Origin: Candidatus Saccharimonadota bacterium
GTDB taxonomy: Bacteria; Patescibacteriota; Saccharimonadia; Saccharimonadales; Saccharimonadaceae
Direction of reading: 5' to 3'
Assembly (NCBI GenBank): GCA_028289015.1
Contig: JAQGHC010000031.1
Span: 19,605-83,604 of the forward strand
Length of the DNA: 64,000 bases
Shown: in pieces, positions 1 through 10,060 of the stretch
Layout of the letters: each line of letters begins with the position of its first letter
Numbering within the stretch: the stretch's first letter is position 1
The notes under the pieces: generated by a model
Databases searched by the model: none
What the model was told of the DNA's origin: nothing
Seen by the model: the letters and a program-made list of their open reading frames with translations, nothing else
Translations under genes and position numbers: made by a program

Positions 1-2
1 AA

Positions 3-605
3 TTTGCCGAAATGCACGACCATATCTATGCCAGCATAGGTGTGCATCCACACGAGGCGAAGGACGGATATGGTAAGCTTGCCGAAATGAACAGTACAAA
101 AGTGATTGCCGTAGGTGAAATTGGCCTTGATTATTTTTATACCCACAGTTCGCGCGACGTACAGATAGCCGCTTTGAAAGATCAAATTGAATTAGCAATC
201 GACCGTGATTTGCCAATAATTTTTCATGTTCGCGACGCTTTTGATGATTTTTGGCCGATATATGACAGCTATTCATCGAAAATCAGGGGTGTCCTGCATA
301 GTTTTACTGATTCTCGTGACAATATGACAGCAGCAGTCGCACGGGGGTTATACATTGGCGTGAATGGCATAAGCACGTTCACTAAGGATAAAAAACAACA
401 GGAGATGTTCGCGGCGATTCCGACAGGTCATTTACTACTTGAAACTGACGCGCCTTTCTTGACACCTACGCCTTTACGTGGTACTGTGAATGAGCCAGCA
501 TTTGTAAGATATGTCGCCGAACATCATGCGAAAATCCGTGGATTATCGCTCGAAGAAATCGCGACACAAACGTCAACAAATGCGCATGCGTTATTCGCAC
601 TCTAA
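3..605 (+). CDS. tatD: TatD family metal-dependent DNase, 5' truncated by window edge
   Basis: IGVHPHEAK, GEIGLDYF, IIFHVRDAF, LLETDAPFLTP motifs; frame open to the window start. Confidence 0.9.
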   Translation, partial: FAEMHDHIYASIGVHPHEAKDGYGKLAEMNSTKVIAVGEIGLDYFYTHSSRDVQIAALKDQIELAIDRDLPIIFHVRDAFDDFWPIYDSYSSKIRGVLHSFTDSRDNMTAAVARGLYIGVNGISTFTKDKKQQEMFAAIPTGHLLLETDAPFLTPTPLRGTVNEPAFVRYVAEHHAKIRGLSLEEIATQTSTNAHALFAL

Positions 606-654
606 ACACAAACAGTAAAACATACCAACTTTAACAGTTAAGTGGGAGTTTACT

Positions 655-1068
655 ATGCAACAGGAACAATACACGCCACGTAATTTCGATCAGCCAAGCC
701 AGCACTCTGGCACTGTTTTTGAACATAACGATCAGATCGATTTGCATGCTAGCGAGCTTGAGGCTCAGCGTGCTCGCGCTGATATTGACGCTGCGACACA
801 GTCACACGAGGAAAAAGCGCAGCAGGGCTTAGAGCATGCACCGTTGTCTCCTCAGGAAGTCGTTAGGACGATTGGACTTAGGGTTGTTTTCGAATTACGA
901 AAAGGCTATCAGGATAGATCTCTAAACCTGGAGGATGAAGAATTGGCGCCGACGTCGGAATTATTCAATCCGGAAAATGGTCAACCTGATCAGTATTTGG
1001 CGAAATCACGGAACACTGCCGATCAGTCAAAAATTTCTTCAAAGGAAGATTTTGATCTAGCCGCATAG
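655..1068 (+). CDS. hypothetical protein
   Basis: Intact ORF in the gap between tatD and the downstream gene; no recognised domain. Confidence 0.6.
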   Translation: MQQEQYTPRNFDQPSQHSGTVFEHNDQIDLHASELEAQRARADIDAATQSHEEKAQQGLEHAPLSPQEVVRTIGLRVVFELRKGYQDRSLNLEDEELAPTSELFNPENGQPDQYLAKSRNTADQSKISSKEDFDLAA

Positions 1069-1077
1069 TGTAAAATT

Positions 1078-1515
1078 ATGAGTAGCCTATTTAAAAAAGC
1101 ACTTCAATTAATAACCGGCGAAAGCGATAGTGACGCCACTACGCTTCGCATGCCTAAAAAGCATCTATTCCGAAATTTCACCGAGCGAGAATTAATTCAG
1201 CTGGAAAGTGAAATCGGTGCAAAATTATTTGGCCCCGTTCCGCAAGGTTTTCGCCGTGAGTTTTTTTGCCTCGATGAAAACACCTGGATCTGGTACGAAG
1301 AGGGACCGAACACGAAAACGGGCGAAGTAGAGCAATCAACGACGCGTTATGAAGTCCACGATAACGGCATTTTAAAAGTGCAGGGTGGCTCGCGCTATAC
1401 CTTTATTGAAGGTGCCGAGCTCGATAACTTAGTTATGGCGACGCGTATGTATTACGAGCAAGTGGCTCGCGGAGTTTACAAACGCGACCCTCGTACGGGT
1501 AAAATGCTAGCGTGA
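1078..1515 (+). CDS. hypothetical protein
   Basis: Intact 145-aa ORF, tightly spaced after the upstream ORF; no recognised family. Confidence 0.65.
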   Translation: MSSLFKKALQLITGESDSDATTLRMPKKHLFRNFTERELIQLESEIGAKLFGPVPQGFRREFFCLDENTWIWYEEGPNTKTGEVEQSTTRYEVHDNGILKVQGGSRYTFIEGAELDNLVMATRMYYEQVARGVYKRDPRTGKMLA

Positions 1516-1537
1516 CTTTGCTATACTAGTAAAAGTG

Positions 1538-2692
1538 ATGATTAATGAATTACTCTACTTGGACCATGCTGCCGCGACGCCACTTGACGCACGCGTTCTT
1601 AAGGTAATGCAGCCGTATTATACCGACCAATTCTTCAACCCCTCTAGTCCGTATGTTTTGGCGCTTACGGTTCGGCATGATTACGAAGCAGCAAAGCAAA
1701 CCATAGCACAAACGATCGGCGCGAAAGGTGACGAATTAGTGATGACCGCCGGCGCAACGGAATCTATAAATCTTGCGTTCAATAGTATTGGTGGTCACGT
1801 TGTCACGGCTAATATTGAGCACCATGCGGTGCTAGCCGCCGCGAAACGATACGATCATACGATTATTTCCAGTGACGAAAAAGGTATAGTGTCGGCCGAC
1901 GCCGTACGACTAGCTATCCGTGCTGATACTCGCCTAGTAAGTATCGCCTTAGCCAACAATGAGCTTGGCACTATTCAGCCGCTTCGGGATATCGCGACTG
2001 TTATTCACGACGAACGTGAAAAGCGACGACAAGTCGGCGATACGACGCCAATATACTTACATTCTGACGCGTCGCAAGGTGCAGGTCAGCTTGATATCCA
2101 TGTTTCGCGCTTAGGTGTGGATCTGTTGACGCTGAATGCCGGCAAAGTGTACGGTCCAAAGCAAGTCGGTTTATTATGGGCATCAAGCCACGTCGTATTG
2201 AATGCACAAATTGTTGGTGGCGGGCAAGAGCGCGGCCTTCGGAGCGGTACTGAAAACGTCGCTGGCGTCGTGGGATTCGCCAAGGCGATGGAGCTTGCCG
2301 ATGTGCATAGAAAATATGAATCTGAGCGTTTACGTACATTGCGCGACGAGCTACAGCAAAAGCTAACAACGACCTTCGAGGATGCGGTTGTCTCCGGATC
2401 ACAAAAGCGTCGCTTGCCAAGTCATCTGCATATCTCTTTCCCCGGCCTCGATGCTGAGCGTCTTATATTCGCCTTAGAGATGCGCGGCGTTATGGTGGCA
2501 ACGGGTAGCGCCTGCGCTGCTAATAAGGGTACTCGTTCGCACGTCCTAACGGCAATTAATTTACCGCCAGAAGTAGCTGATGGCAGCTTGCGCTTAACGT
2601 TAGGGCATTTATCTACCGAGGAAACGATTGCTAAGGCCGGCGCTATTATCATTGAAGAAATAGTTCGCGAACGAGAGAGATTAACAAAATGA
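1538..2692 (+). CDS. cysteine desulfurase (NifS/IscS-like, class V aminotransferase)
   Basis: YLDHAAATPLD N-terminus, NAGKVYGPKQVG PLP-lysine region, GSACAANKG catalytic Cys; start at ATG 1538 or GTG 1535. Confidence 0.92.
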   Translation: MINELLYLDHAAATPLDARVLKVMQPYYTDQFFNPSSPYVLALTVRHDYEAAKQTIAQTIGAKGDELVMTAGATESINLAFNSIGGHVVTANIEHHAVLAAAKRYDHTIISSDEKGIVSADAVRLAIRADTRLVSIALANNELGTIQPLRDIATVIHDEREKRRQVGDTTPIYLHSDASQGAGQLDIHVSRLGVDLLTLNAGKVYGPKQVGLLWASSHVVLNAQIVGGGQERGLRSGTENVAGVVGFAKAMELADVHRKYESERLRTLRDELQQKLTTTFEDAVVSGSQKRRLPSHLHISFPGLDAERLIFALEMRGVMVATGSACAANKGTRSHVLTAINLPPEVADGSLRLTLGHLSTEETIAKAGAIIIEEIVRERERLTK

Positions 2693-3291
2693 AAGCAATT
2701 ATAACAATTTTCGTTGCCATTATTGTGATCACCGTAGGCTTAACTGTTTATCTGAGCCCTGATGATCTTGCGAAATGCCAAGATTCGCCAGACAATACCC
2801 CCTCATGTCAGCCAGTAGATGCGATCGTTGCGATTAGTGGCGGCGATACGTCATCACGTGCAAGAGAGGCGATTGAGTTGTATAAAAAAGGCTGGGCGCC
2901 AAAACTAATCTTCTCGGGTGCTGCTCAGGACAAATCTGGTCCGTCAAATGCAGAAGTAATGCGCGGTGCGGCTATTGATGCGGGCGTACCGGATAAGGAT
3001 ATTATTACCGAGGACGAGGGAGAGACAACTCGTCAGAATGCCGAGAATACCTTGGATATTTTTCAACAAAACGAAATTTCATCAGTGATATTGGTAACCT
3101 CTGGCTATCACCAACGCCGTTCAAGCCTGGAATTTAACAAACGGTCGGAAGGATTAGTAAATGTTCGAAACCATCCTGTTGCAATTGACAGGCAGTGGTC
3201 TAGCTTGTGGTGGTTAACGCCTACGGGTTGGTATTTGGCGACAGGGGAATTCGTTAAGATCATCTTATTTTACATAGGTGGTACCCGATGA
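2689..3291 (+). CDS. YdcF/DUF218-like membrane-anchored protein
   Basis: N-terminal TM; AIVAISGGD, ETTRQNAENT, VILVTSGYHQRR motifs; overlaps both neighbouring genes. Confidence 0.8.
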   Translation: MKAIITIFVAIIVITVGLTVYLSPDDLAKCQDSPDNTPSCQPVDAIVAISGGDTSSRAREAIELYKKGWAPKLIFSGAAQDKSGPSNAEVMRGAAIDAGVPDKDIITEDEGETTRQNAENTLDIFQQNEISSVILVTSGYHQRRSSLEFNKRSEGLVNVRNHPVAIDRQWSSLWWLTPTGWYLATGEFVKIILFYIGGTR

Positions 3292-4325
3292 CAAAAGTAT
3301 ACGTTGGAATGAGTGGTGGTGTTGACAGCAGTTTAACTGCGGCTTTGCTGAAAGAACAAGGTTATGATGTGACCGGTGTCTACATGAAGAACTGGACAAA
3401 GGACTTACCTGGCATGAAATGCCCATGGGCGGATGATTTGGCTGACGCGAAGCGTGTTGCCGTGCAGCTAGGGATTGATTTTAAAGTTTTTGACTTCGAG
3501 AATGAATACAAGCATAAAGTCGTTGATTATATGATTGATGAATACAAGGCCGGACGGACGCCAAACCCCGACATTATGTGTAACCAGGAAGTGAAGTTTA
3601 AGATTTTTCTTGAAACTGCCCTTGAAGACGGCGCAGATTTGATCGCAACCGGTCATTATGCGCGGGCTGAAGACGGCGTATTGAAAATGGCAACCGACAC
3701 CAACAAAGATCAGACGTATTTCCTCTACCGCGTGACAGGTGCCGCACTTAAAAAAACCTTATTCCCACTTGGTGAATACACAAAGCCGACTGTGCGCGAT
3801 ATGGCGAAAGCGCGTGGATTGTTTACTGCGGGTAAAAAGGATTCGCAAGGTATCTGTTTTGTTGGAAAAGTTGGCATCCGTGAATTTTTGTCGCAATACG
3901 TCGAACAAGTTCCTGGTGAAATTATCGATAAAAAATCTGGTAAAACATTAGGACATCACGACGGCGCAATTTTTTACACACTTGGCCAGCGTCACGGACT
4001 CGATCTGGGCGGGGGGTTGCCGTACTATGTCGTCGGGAAGGACATGGGTAAAAACGAAGTTTACGTCACGACGGATCTGAATGATGAAACGCTATGGAAA
4101 GACACAGTCCAGCTTAAGGCGGTTCATTGGATCAACGATGCGCCGGCTGCTGGCGTGTATACAATTCGCATTCGCCACCGTGCAACGCTAACGAACGCAG
4201 ACTTGTCGTTCGATGAATCACGCGCCAAACTAACGATCCATGATCAACAGCGGGCAATTGCTAGCGGTCAATCGGTTGTTATCTATCGCGACGACGTCTG
4301 TCTTGGTGGCGGAATCGTCCTGTAA
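3288..4325 (+). CDS. mnmA: tRNA-specific 2-thiouridylase MnmA
   Basis: MSGGVDSS PP-loop, NPDIMCNQEVKF and DSQGICFVG catalytic cysteines. Confidence 0.96.
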   Translation: MTKVYVGMSGGVDSSLTAALLKEQGYDVTGVYMKNWTKDLPGMKCPWADDLADAKRVAVQLGIDFKVFDFENEYKHKVVDYMIDEYKAGRTPNPDIMCNQEVKFKIFLETALEDGADLIATGHYARAEDGVLKMATDTNKDQTYFLYRVTGAALKKTLFPLGEYTKPTVRDMAKARGLFTAGKKDSQGICFVGKVGIREFLSQYVEQVPGEIIDKKSGKTLGHHDGAIFYTLGQRHGLDLGGGLPYYVVGKDMGKNEVYVTTDLNDETLWKDTVQLKAVHWINDAPAAGVYTIRIRHRATLTNADLSFDESRAKLTIHDQQRAIASGQSVVIYRDDVCLGGGIVL

Positions 4326-4395
4326 TTTAATTCACTGAATATTTTACTAAAGTCCGTCATAGTTAACTTACGCGAACTAATAAAAGGAGGTGTAC

Positions 4396-4581
4396 ATGGG
4401 TTTATTTGACGATACAAAAAAGAAAGCTGAAGATGCAAAAGATGGCCTCGACGAAAAGATGAATAATGTAGAGAACAAGTTACACGAAGAAAAGGGCAAA
4501 GCAGAGGGCGATCGAGAACAGTCTGAAGCAAACGGGCGAAATGATGAACCGGAGTATGAGAATGAGGAAAAAATAGTCTAG
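4396..4581 (+). CDS. small charged amphipathic protein (CsbD-like composition)
   Basis: Perfect SD (AAAGGAGGTG) 5 nt before ATG 4396; 61 aa Lys/Glu-rich. Confidence 0.7.
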   Translation: MGLFDDTKKKAEDAKDGLDEKMNNVENKLHEEKGKAEGDREQSEANGRNDEPEYENEEKIV

Positions 4582-4613
4582 CCTATAGCTATAAAAGCAG
4601 ATGAAAATTTATT

Positions 4614-4642
4614 GCGCAACCGGTATGGCGGTTGCGCTTTTT
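4614..4642 (+). terminator. rho-independent terminator
   Basis: GCGCAACCG-gtatgg-CGGTTGCGC followed by TTTTT. Confidence 0.9.
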
Positions 4643-4743
4643 ACCAACGCCAAATCAAAACTACTCGCGAGATCTATCAGCTAGACAACGGCGCATACTT
4701 TACTAAATGCTGACAGGCTTCTCATCTGTTATAATGGATGTAT

Positions 4744-6621
4744 ATGAACGCTCAACAAATTCGCAACGCTTACTTACAATTCTTTAAAGATCGTCAACAT
4801 GCGGTTATTCCTCGTGCGCCTTTAATGCTAAAGGATGATCCAACGACATTATTTACTGGTAGTGGAATGCAGCCATTGCTGCCGTATCTTTTAGGTAACG
4901 AGCACCCTGCCGGCGTTCGTTTGACCGACAGTCAGACATGTCTTCGCGCACAGGATATCGAAGACGTCGGCGACAATCGTCATACGACTTTCTTTGAGAT
5001 GTTGGGCAACTGGTCTATGGGTGATTATTTTAAGGAGCAGCAGATTCGTTGGTTTTTTGAATTTCTTACTGATGTTGTCGGTTTGGATCCAAACAAGATT
5101 TACGTAACCTGTTTTATCGGCGATGAAGCGCACGGCATTCCGCGTGACGACGAAGCAGCGAGTATCTGGCAACAAGTGTTTGCCGAAAAAGGTATCGATA
5201 ATAAAATTGTCGAACTTGGTAGCGCTGAAAACGGCGACAAGCTAGGCACGCAAGGCGGGCGTATTTTCTTTTACGATGACGGCGAAAACTGGTGGTCTCG
5301 TGGTGGCGGTCTAGATAAAACACCGATCGGTGACCCATGCGGTCCTGATAGCGAAGTGTTTTACGACTTTGGTCCGCAAAATCATGCCCCAGGATATGGC
5401 TTGGCGCATCCTGCCAGTGATAGCGGCCAGTTTATGGAAATCGGCAACCAAGTCTTTATGCAGTACCGTCGATTAGATGACGGCAGCTTCGAACCGCTTG
5501 CTCGCAAGAACGTTGACTTTGGCGGTGGCATGGAGCGTATTGCGGCGGCACAAATTGATAGTCCTGACGTATTCCGCATTAGCGTACTATGGCCAATTGT
5601 TGAAAAGCTCCAGACGCTTAGTGGTAAAAAGTACGAAAGCCATACCAAAAGTATGCGCGTGATTGCCGACCACCTTCGTGCGGCGACCTTCCTTGCTGTC
5701 GATGGTGTTGTGCCAGCAAATAAAGAGCAGGGCTATGTCATGCGCCGTTTGTTGCGACGCGCGATTCGTTTTGCATTCGATCTGGGTATCCAGCAGAATT
5801 TTTTTGAATCAATTGTTCCGGTGATTACTGATCTATATCATGATGACTACCCAGAAGTTGCCGCCAAACGCGACGAAGTCGTGACAATCCTCGCCAAGGA
5901 AGAGAAAGTCTTCCGCCAGACACTCCGTAAGGGCCTAAAACAACTAGAAAAATATGCGGTGGACGGTTTGACCGGCAGTGAACTATTTACGTTGTACGAC
6001 ACCTACGGTTTTCCTGTCGAGTTATCAACTGAAGAGGCGTACAAGCAAGAGATAACTCTTTCAATGAACTGGCGTCAAGAATTTGACGACAAAATGTTAG
6101 AGCAGCGTACCCGTTCGCAAACTGCCGCAAAAGGTACCTTCAAGGGTGGTCTTGGTGGACAGACAATGCAACACATGAAATATCATACCGCGACACACCT
6201 GATGTATGCGGCATTAAAGCAAGTTGTAGGTGATCACGTTACTCAGCACGGTAGTAATATTACCGAAGAACGGCTTCGTTTCGACTTTAACAATGATGAA
6301 AAGGTTACCCGTGAACAGTTGGACGAAGTGGAGCGAATCGTCAACGAGCAAATTGCCGCCGACCTGCCAGTTTCTTTCCATGAGTATCCAACCGACGAAG
6401 CGTTTAATATGGGCGCAATCGGCGCATTCGGTGACAAATACGGCGACACGGTAAAAGTCTATCAAATGGGCGAAGGCGACCAGCGCTTCAGTTTTGAAAT
6501 TTGTGGCGGTCCCCACGTTGATCATACGGCGCAATTAGCCGAAGGTGGTAAAACGTTTAAAATCACTAAAGAAGAATCAAGCTCGGCTGGCATTCGCCGC
6601 GTCAAAGCAATTTTAGCGTAA
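4744..6621 (+). CDS. alaS: alanyl-tRNA synthetase, short form
   Basis: Class II catalytic motifs (FTGSGMQPLLPYLLG, RHTTFFEMLGNWSMGDYF), editing-domain HTATHL and CGGPH; ATG 4744 is 8 nt after TATAAT. Confidence 0.95.
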   Translation: MNAQQIRNAYLQFFKDRQHAVIPRAPLMLKDDPTTLFTGSGMQPLLPYLLGNEHPAGVRLTDSQTCLRAQDIEDVGDNRHTTFFEMLGNWSMGDYFKEQQIRWFFEFLTDVVGLDPNKIYVTCFIGDEAHGIPRDDEAASIWQQVFAEKGIDNKIVELGSAENGDKLGTQGGRIFFYDDGENWWSRGGGLDKTPIGDPCGPDSEVFYDFGPQNHAPGYGLAHPASDSGQFMEIGNQVFMQYRRLDDGSFEPLARKNVDFGGGMERIAAAQIDSPDVFRISVLWPIVEKLQTLSGKKYESHTKSMRVIADHLRAATFLAVDGVVPANKEQGYVMRRLLRRAIRFAFDLGIQQNFFESIVPVITDLYHDDYPEVAAKRDEVVTILAKEEKVFRQTLRKGLKQLEKYAVDGLTGSELFTLYDTYGFPVELSTEEAYKQEITLSMNWRQEFDDKMLEQRTRSQTAAKGTFKGGLGGQTMQHMKYHTATHLMYAALKQVVGDHVTQHGSNITEERLRFDFNNDEKVTREQLDEVERIVNEQIAADLPVSFHEYPTDEAFNMGAIGAFGDKYGDTVKVYQMGEGDQRFSFEICGGPHVDHTAQLAEGGKTFKITKEESSSAGIRRVKAILA

Positions 6622-6745
6622 GCAAACTGTCTACATTTTGCAGTGTCGTCATCGGATGTGTCTGCTATTTGTAGCGAAATGCGGTAAATAATACCTGCGA
6701 TACTTTGGTAGCATAAGGGTCTTTGAGGTATAATGAGTATTAATC

Positions 6746-8011
6746 ATGGTATTTGAAAATATTCTTCGCAAGTCAAACAAACAACCAGACAGTGACTACG
6801 TTGTTGCTCTCGACATAGGAACTGAATTTGTTAAGGCGCTCATTGCTAAAATAAATGACGATAACTTAGAAATTATTGGTGTTGGACGCGCCCGTCAAGA
6901 TGTCAGCGATATGCATAGCGGGGCGATCGCGGATATCTCGGGGGTTGTTCGTAATTGCGAAGAGGCGTTGTCTGCAGCCGAAGAGCAGGCGGGATTGCAA
7001 GCAAAGCGCGTCGTTATCGGTATTGCCGGTGAACTTGTAAAGGGTGTAACAAACACGATCCGCTACCGCCGACCTCAGCCGGATCGACCTTTGGATGTTG
7101 CTGAAATGGAATTTATCATTGAAAAGGTCCAAGAACGTGCCCAAGCCAAAGCGCAAAAACAAATCGCGCTTGAAACGGGCAATGAGGACGTCGAGGTTAA
7201 GCTAGTGAATAGCGCGCTTGTGACTATTCATATTGACGGATACAAAGTCAGTAACCCAATTGGATTTCAGGGCAAGGACATTGCGGTGCAGATATATACC
7301 GCATTCGCCCCTATGGTGCACATCGGTGCTCTTGAGCGCGTCGCAGACGAATTGGCGCTTGAATTAGTCGCTGTTGCCGCTGAACCGTTCGCCGTTAGCC
7401 GTGCTGTCCTCGGCACTGACACCAGTAGTAATATTACCGCTATTCTCGTCGATGTCGGTGGTGGCACGACAGATATTGCTGTCGTTAATGATGGTGGCGT
7501 TGAAGGCACGAAGATGTTTGGCATTGGTGGCCGTAGCTTTACACGGACGATCGCCAGTGAAATGGACCTTAATTACAGCGACGCCGAAAAACTTAAAGTC
7601 AATATAGATAGTCCACAAGTTAAAGTCAGCGTAGCTAAAGATGCAAATGCTGCTATCGAGAAGACTTTAAATGTGTGGATTGCTGGCGTAGAGTTAGCGC
7701 TCGATGACTTTGAATCCGTCGATCACTTGCCAAATCGTATTTTATTATGCGGCGGTGGTGCCAGCCTGACAAAGCTAGTTGATGCGCTATCAAAGCGCGA
7801 ATGGTATAAAGAATTACCGTTCACTAAGCGACCAACAGTTCAACATATCGCTCCATCAGAAGTGGCGGGTATCACTGATACGACAGGGGACGTTAACGAC
7901 CATACCTTTATCACTGCCATGGGATTGCTACGTGTCGGCTATGATACAATTGTAGGCAGTAGTGACGCTGATACGATCAAAGATAAACTAAATCGGATCT
8001 TACGAATATAA
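6746..8011 (+). CDS. FtsA/PilM-like actin-fold ATPase
   Basis: VVALDIGTEFVKALIA, VDVGGGTTDIAVV, LCGGGA phosphate/adenosine motifs. Confidence 0.85.
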   Translation: MVFENILRKSNKQPDSDYVVALDIGTEFVKALIAKINDDNLEIIGVGRARQDVSDMHSGAIADISGVVRNCEEALSAAEEQAGLQAKRVVIGIAGELVKGVTNTIRYRRPQPDRPLDVAEMEFIIEKVQERAQAKAQKQIALETGNEDVEVKLVNSALVTIHIDGYKVSNPIGFQGKDIAVQIYTAFAPMVHIGALERVADELALELVAVAAEPFAVSRAVLGTDTSSNITAILVDVGGGTTDIAVVNDGGVEGTKMFGIGGRSFTRTIASEMDLNYSDAEKLKVNIDSPQVKVSVAKDANAAIEKTLNVWIAGVELALDDFESVDHLPNRILLCGGGASLTKLVDALSKREWYKELPFTKRPTVQHIAPSEVAGITDTTGDVNDHTFITAMGLLRVGYDTIVGSSDADTIKDKLNRILRI

Positions 8012-8013
8012 AC

Positions 8014-9666
8014 ATGAATAAAGACGTTATATACATAGATGTAGAAGATGACATCACCGCAATAATCGGTAAAGTTAAAGATGCCAAGCAAAAAGTTGTT
8101 GCTTTGGTGCCGCCGAAACGCATCGGCATACTACAAAGCACGGTAAATCTTCGCCTGTTGGCGCGTGCGGCTAGCCAGGCTGACAAGCATTTAGTTATTA
8201 TCAGCAATAATCCGGCTCTTATCGCCCTTTCGGCCGCAGCAAAGCTGCCCGTTGCGAAAAATCTTCAAAGTAAGCCTGAAATGGCTGAAATTGCAGCGTT
8301 AGATATCGACGATGGTGAAGACGTTATTGACGGTGCACAGTTGCCCGTGGGCGAACTTGCACGAACCGCGGATGCAAAGCCGCCACAAGTTGTAGCCGTA
8401 AACAATCCTGCTATCGACAATGCGATTGATGAGAACGTGGCCGAAGATATGCCAGGACGCGCACTGCCACCTGCGCCAGGTCAACTGCCAGGAAAAGCAC
8501 GGACAAAGAGTGGTATCAAGGTGCCTAATTTTAATGATTTCCGTAAAAAATTGTTACTCATTATCGCTGCCGGTGTCTTACTGATCGCATTCTTAGTCTG
8601 GAGCGTCTTTTTTGCTCCACGTGCGACTGTGCAAATTACCGCACGTACGTCCGATTCGTCGGTTAACAACAATGTGACGCTGGGCGATAATCTAAAAACC
8701 GACCTGACTGCCAATACGGTAAGGGTTGCCACGCAACAGGTTAAAAAAGCAACGTCAGTAGAGTTTGATGCGACGGGGTCTAAAGATATTGGCGAAAAAG
8801 CAACCGGAACCGTTGTTTTCTCGACAGAGTCAATTAGCGCGCTAGGTAAAACAATCCCTGCCGGTACAGTCCTGGCATCAACGAGCGGCATGACATATGT
8901 CACTAATGCTAGCGTTACTATGACTATCGAAAACTACAAAGGTGCGACGACTGTCGTTACTGCAGAAGCACGCGGCGCGAAAGCGAACGGTGCGAGCGGA
9001 GTGGTTACCGGTGCGCCATCTGGCATTAATGCTTCTTTACAAGGCGCCACAACTGGTGGTACTGACAAGACTATTACTATAGTAACGGCCGAAGATATCC
9101 AAAAAGCGACAGAGCAATTAAAAGCTCAAGACGTGGAAGCGATTAAGAAAGAGCTTAGCACTACGCTTGGTAAAGATGTCATTATCGTCGAACAGACATT
9201 CAAGGCATCTGACGGCGCGCCTGTGTCCGTGCCAGGTGTTGATCAGGAAGTGGCTACTAATATTAAACCAAAGCTAACGAGTGAAGTAACGTACAGCCTT
9301 AGTGCTGTAGATAAAAATGAATTAAACGACTATCTGGATGCTCATTTTACAAAGCAGCTAGAAGGTATCAAGGATCAGCGTACTTATGATAACGGCGCCG
9401 ATAAAGTCACTTTTACGAACGTTAACGCTGTCGAATCTGGGTTTACGGCAAGTATCGTTGCAACAGCAAAAATTGGACCAAAGGTTGAGGATTCTGTCAT
9501 CAAAAACATATCTAAGGGCAAGCGTTATGGTGAGATTCAATCAAGTATCGAAGCGATTCAAGGTGTCGACACAGTCGACGTTAAATTCTGGCCATTCTGG
9601 GTAAATGCTGCACCTAGTGACATTAAAAAGATTAATGTAGAGTTTAGATTGCATGAGTCAAAATAA
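8014..9666 (+). CDS. membrane protein with baseplate J-like domain
   Basis: TM LLLIIAAGVLLIAFLVWSVFF; ATGTVVFST...IPAGTVLAS...TVVTAEARGAKANGA resembles baseplate J-like regions. Confidence 0.65.
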   Translation: MNKDVIYIDVEDDITAIIGKVKDAKQKVVALVPPKRIGILQSTVNLRLLARAASQADKHLVIISNNPALIALSAAAKLPVAKNLQSKPEMAEIAALDIDDGEDVIDGAQLPVGELARTADAKPPQVVAVNNPAIDNAIDENVAEDMPGRALPPAPGQLPGKARTKSGIKVPNFNDFRKKLLLIIAAGVLLIAFLVWSVFFAPRATVQITARTSDSSVNNNVTLGDNLKTDLTANTVRVATQQVKKATSVEFDATGSKDIGEKATGTVVFSTESISALGKTIPAGTVLASTSGMTYVTNASVTMTIENYKGATTVVTAEARGAKANGASGVVTGAPSGINASLQGATTGGTDKTITIVTAEDIQKATEQLKAQDVEAIKKELSTTLGKDVIIVEQTFKASDGAPVSVPGVDQEVATNIKPKLTSEVTYSLSAVDKNELNDYLDAHFTKQLEGIKDQRTYDNGADKVTFTNVNAVESGFTASIVATAKIGPKVEDSVIKNISKGKRYGEIQSSIEAIQGVDTVDVKFWPFWVNAAPSDIKKINVEFRLHESK

Positions 9667-10060
9667 ATCATATATCGCTTTGGATGTAGGTGAAAAAAGG
9701 ATCGGTGTCGCGGTCGGTGACAGCGGAGTGCGTATTGCGATTCCATTTGATACGATCGAAACGGATGGCACTGAAATTGAGCGCATAGCTCATGTTATTA
9801 TTGAGGAAAAGGTTGATGTTGTCGTTGTGGGGTATCCACGCAATCAATCAGGAGAACCGACTGCTCAAACCGCCTACGTTGAAACTTTTGCTAAACAGTT
9901 AACAAATATTGCTCCCAACTTGGTATTTCAAGACGAATCGTTAACGAGCATTTTAGCCGAACAGCGACTTCAATCGCATAAAAAACCCTACGTAAAAGGC
10001 GATATCGACGCATTAGCTGCGGCGATGATTCTCCAAGATTATATGGAGCAACGCTTATGA
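9653..10060 (+). CDS. ruvX: Holliday junction resolvase-like RuvX/YqgF
   Basis: ALDVGEKRIGVAVGD, VVGYPRNQSGEPTAQT, DESLTS..AE motifs. Confidence 0.92.
   Translation: MSQNKSYIALDVGEKRIGVAVGDSGVRIAIPFDTIETDGTEIERIAHVIIEEKVDVVVVGYPRNQSGEPTAQTAYVETFAKQLTNIAPNLVFQDESLTSILAEQRLQSHKKPYVKGDIDALAAAMILQDYMEQRL

Noticed and set aside
2001-2652. Minus-strand ORFs inside the cysteine desulfurase gene
   Set aside because: Shadow ORFs of a strongly conserved plus-strand gene
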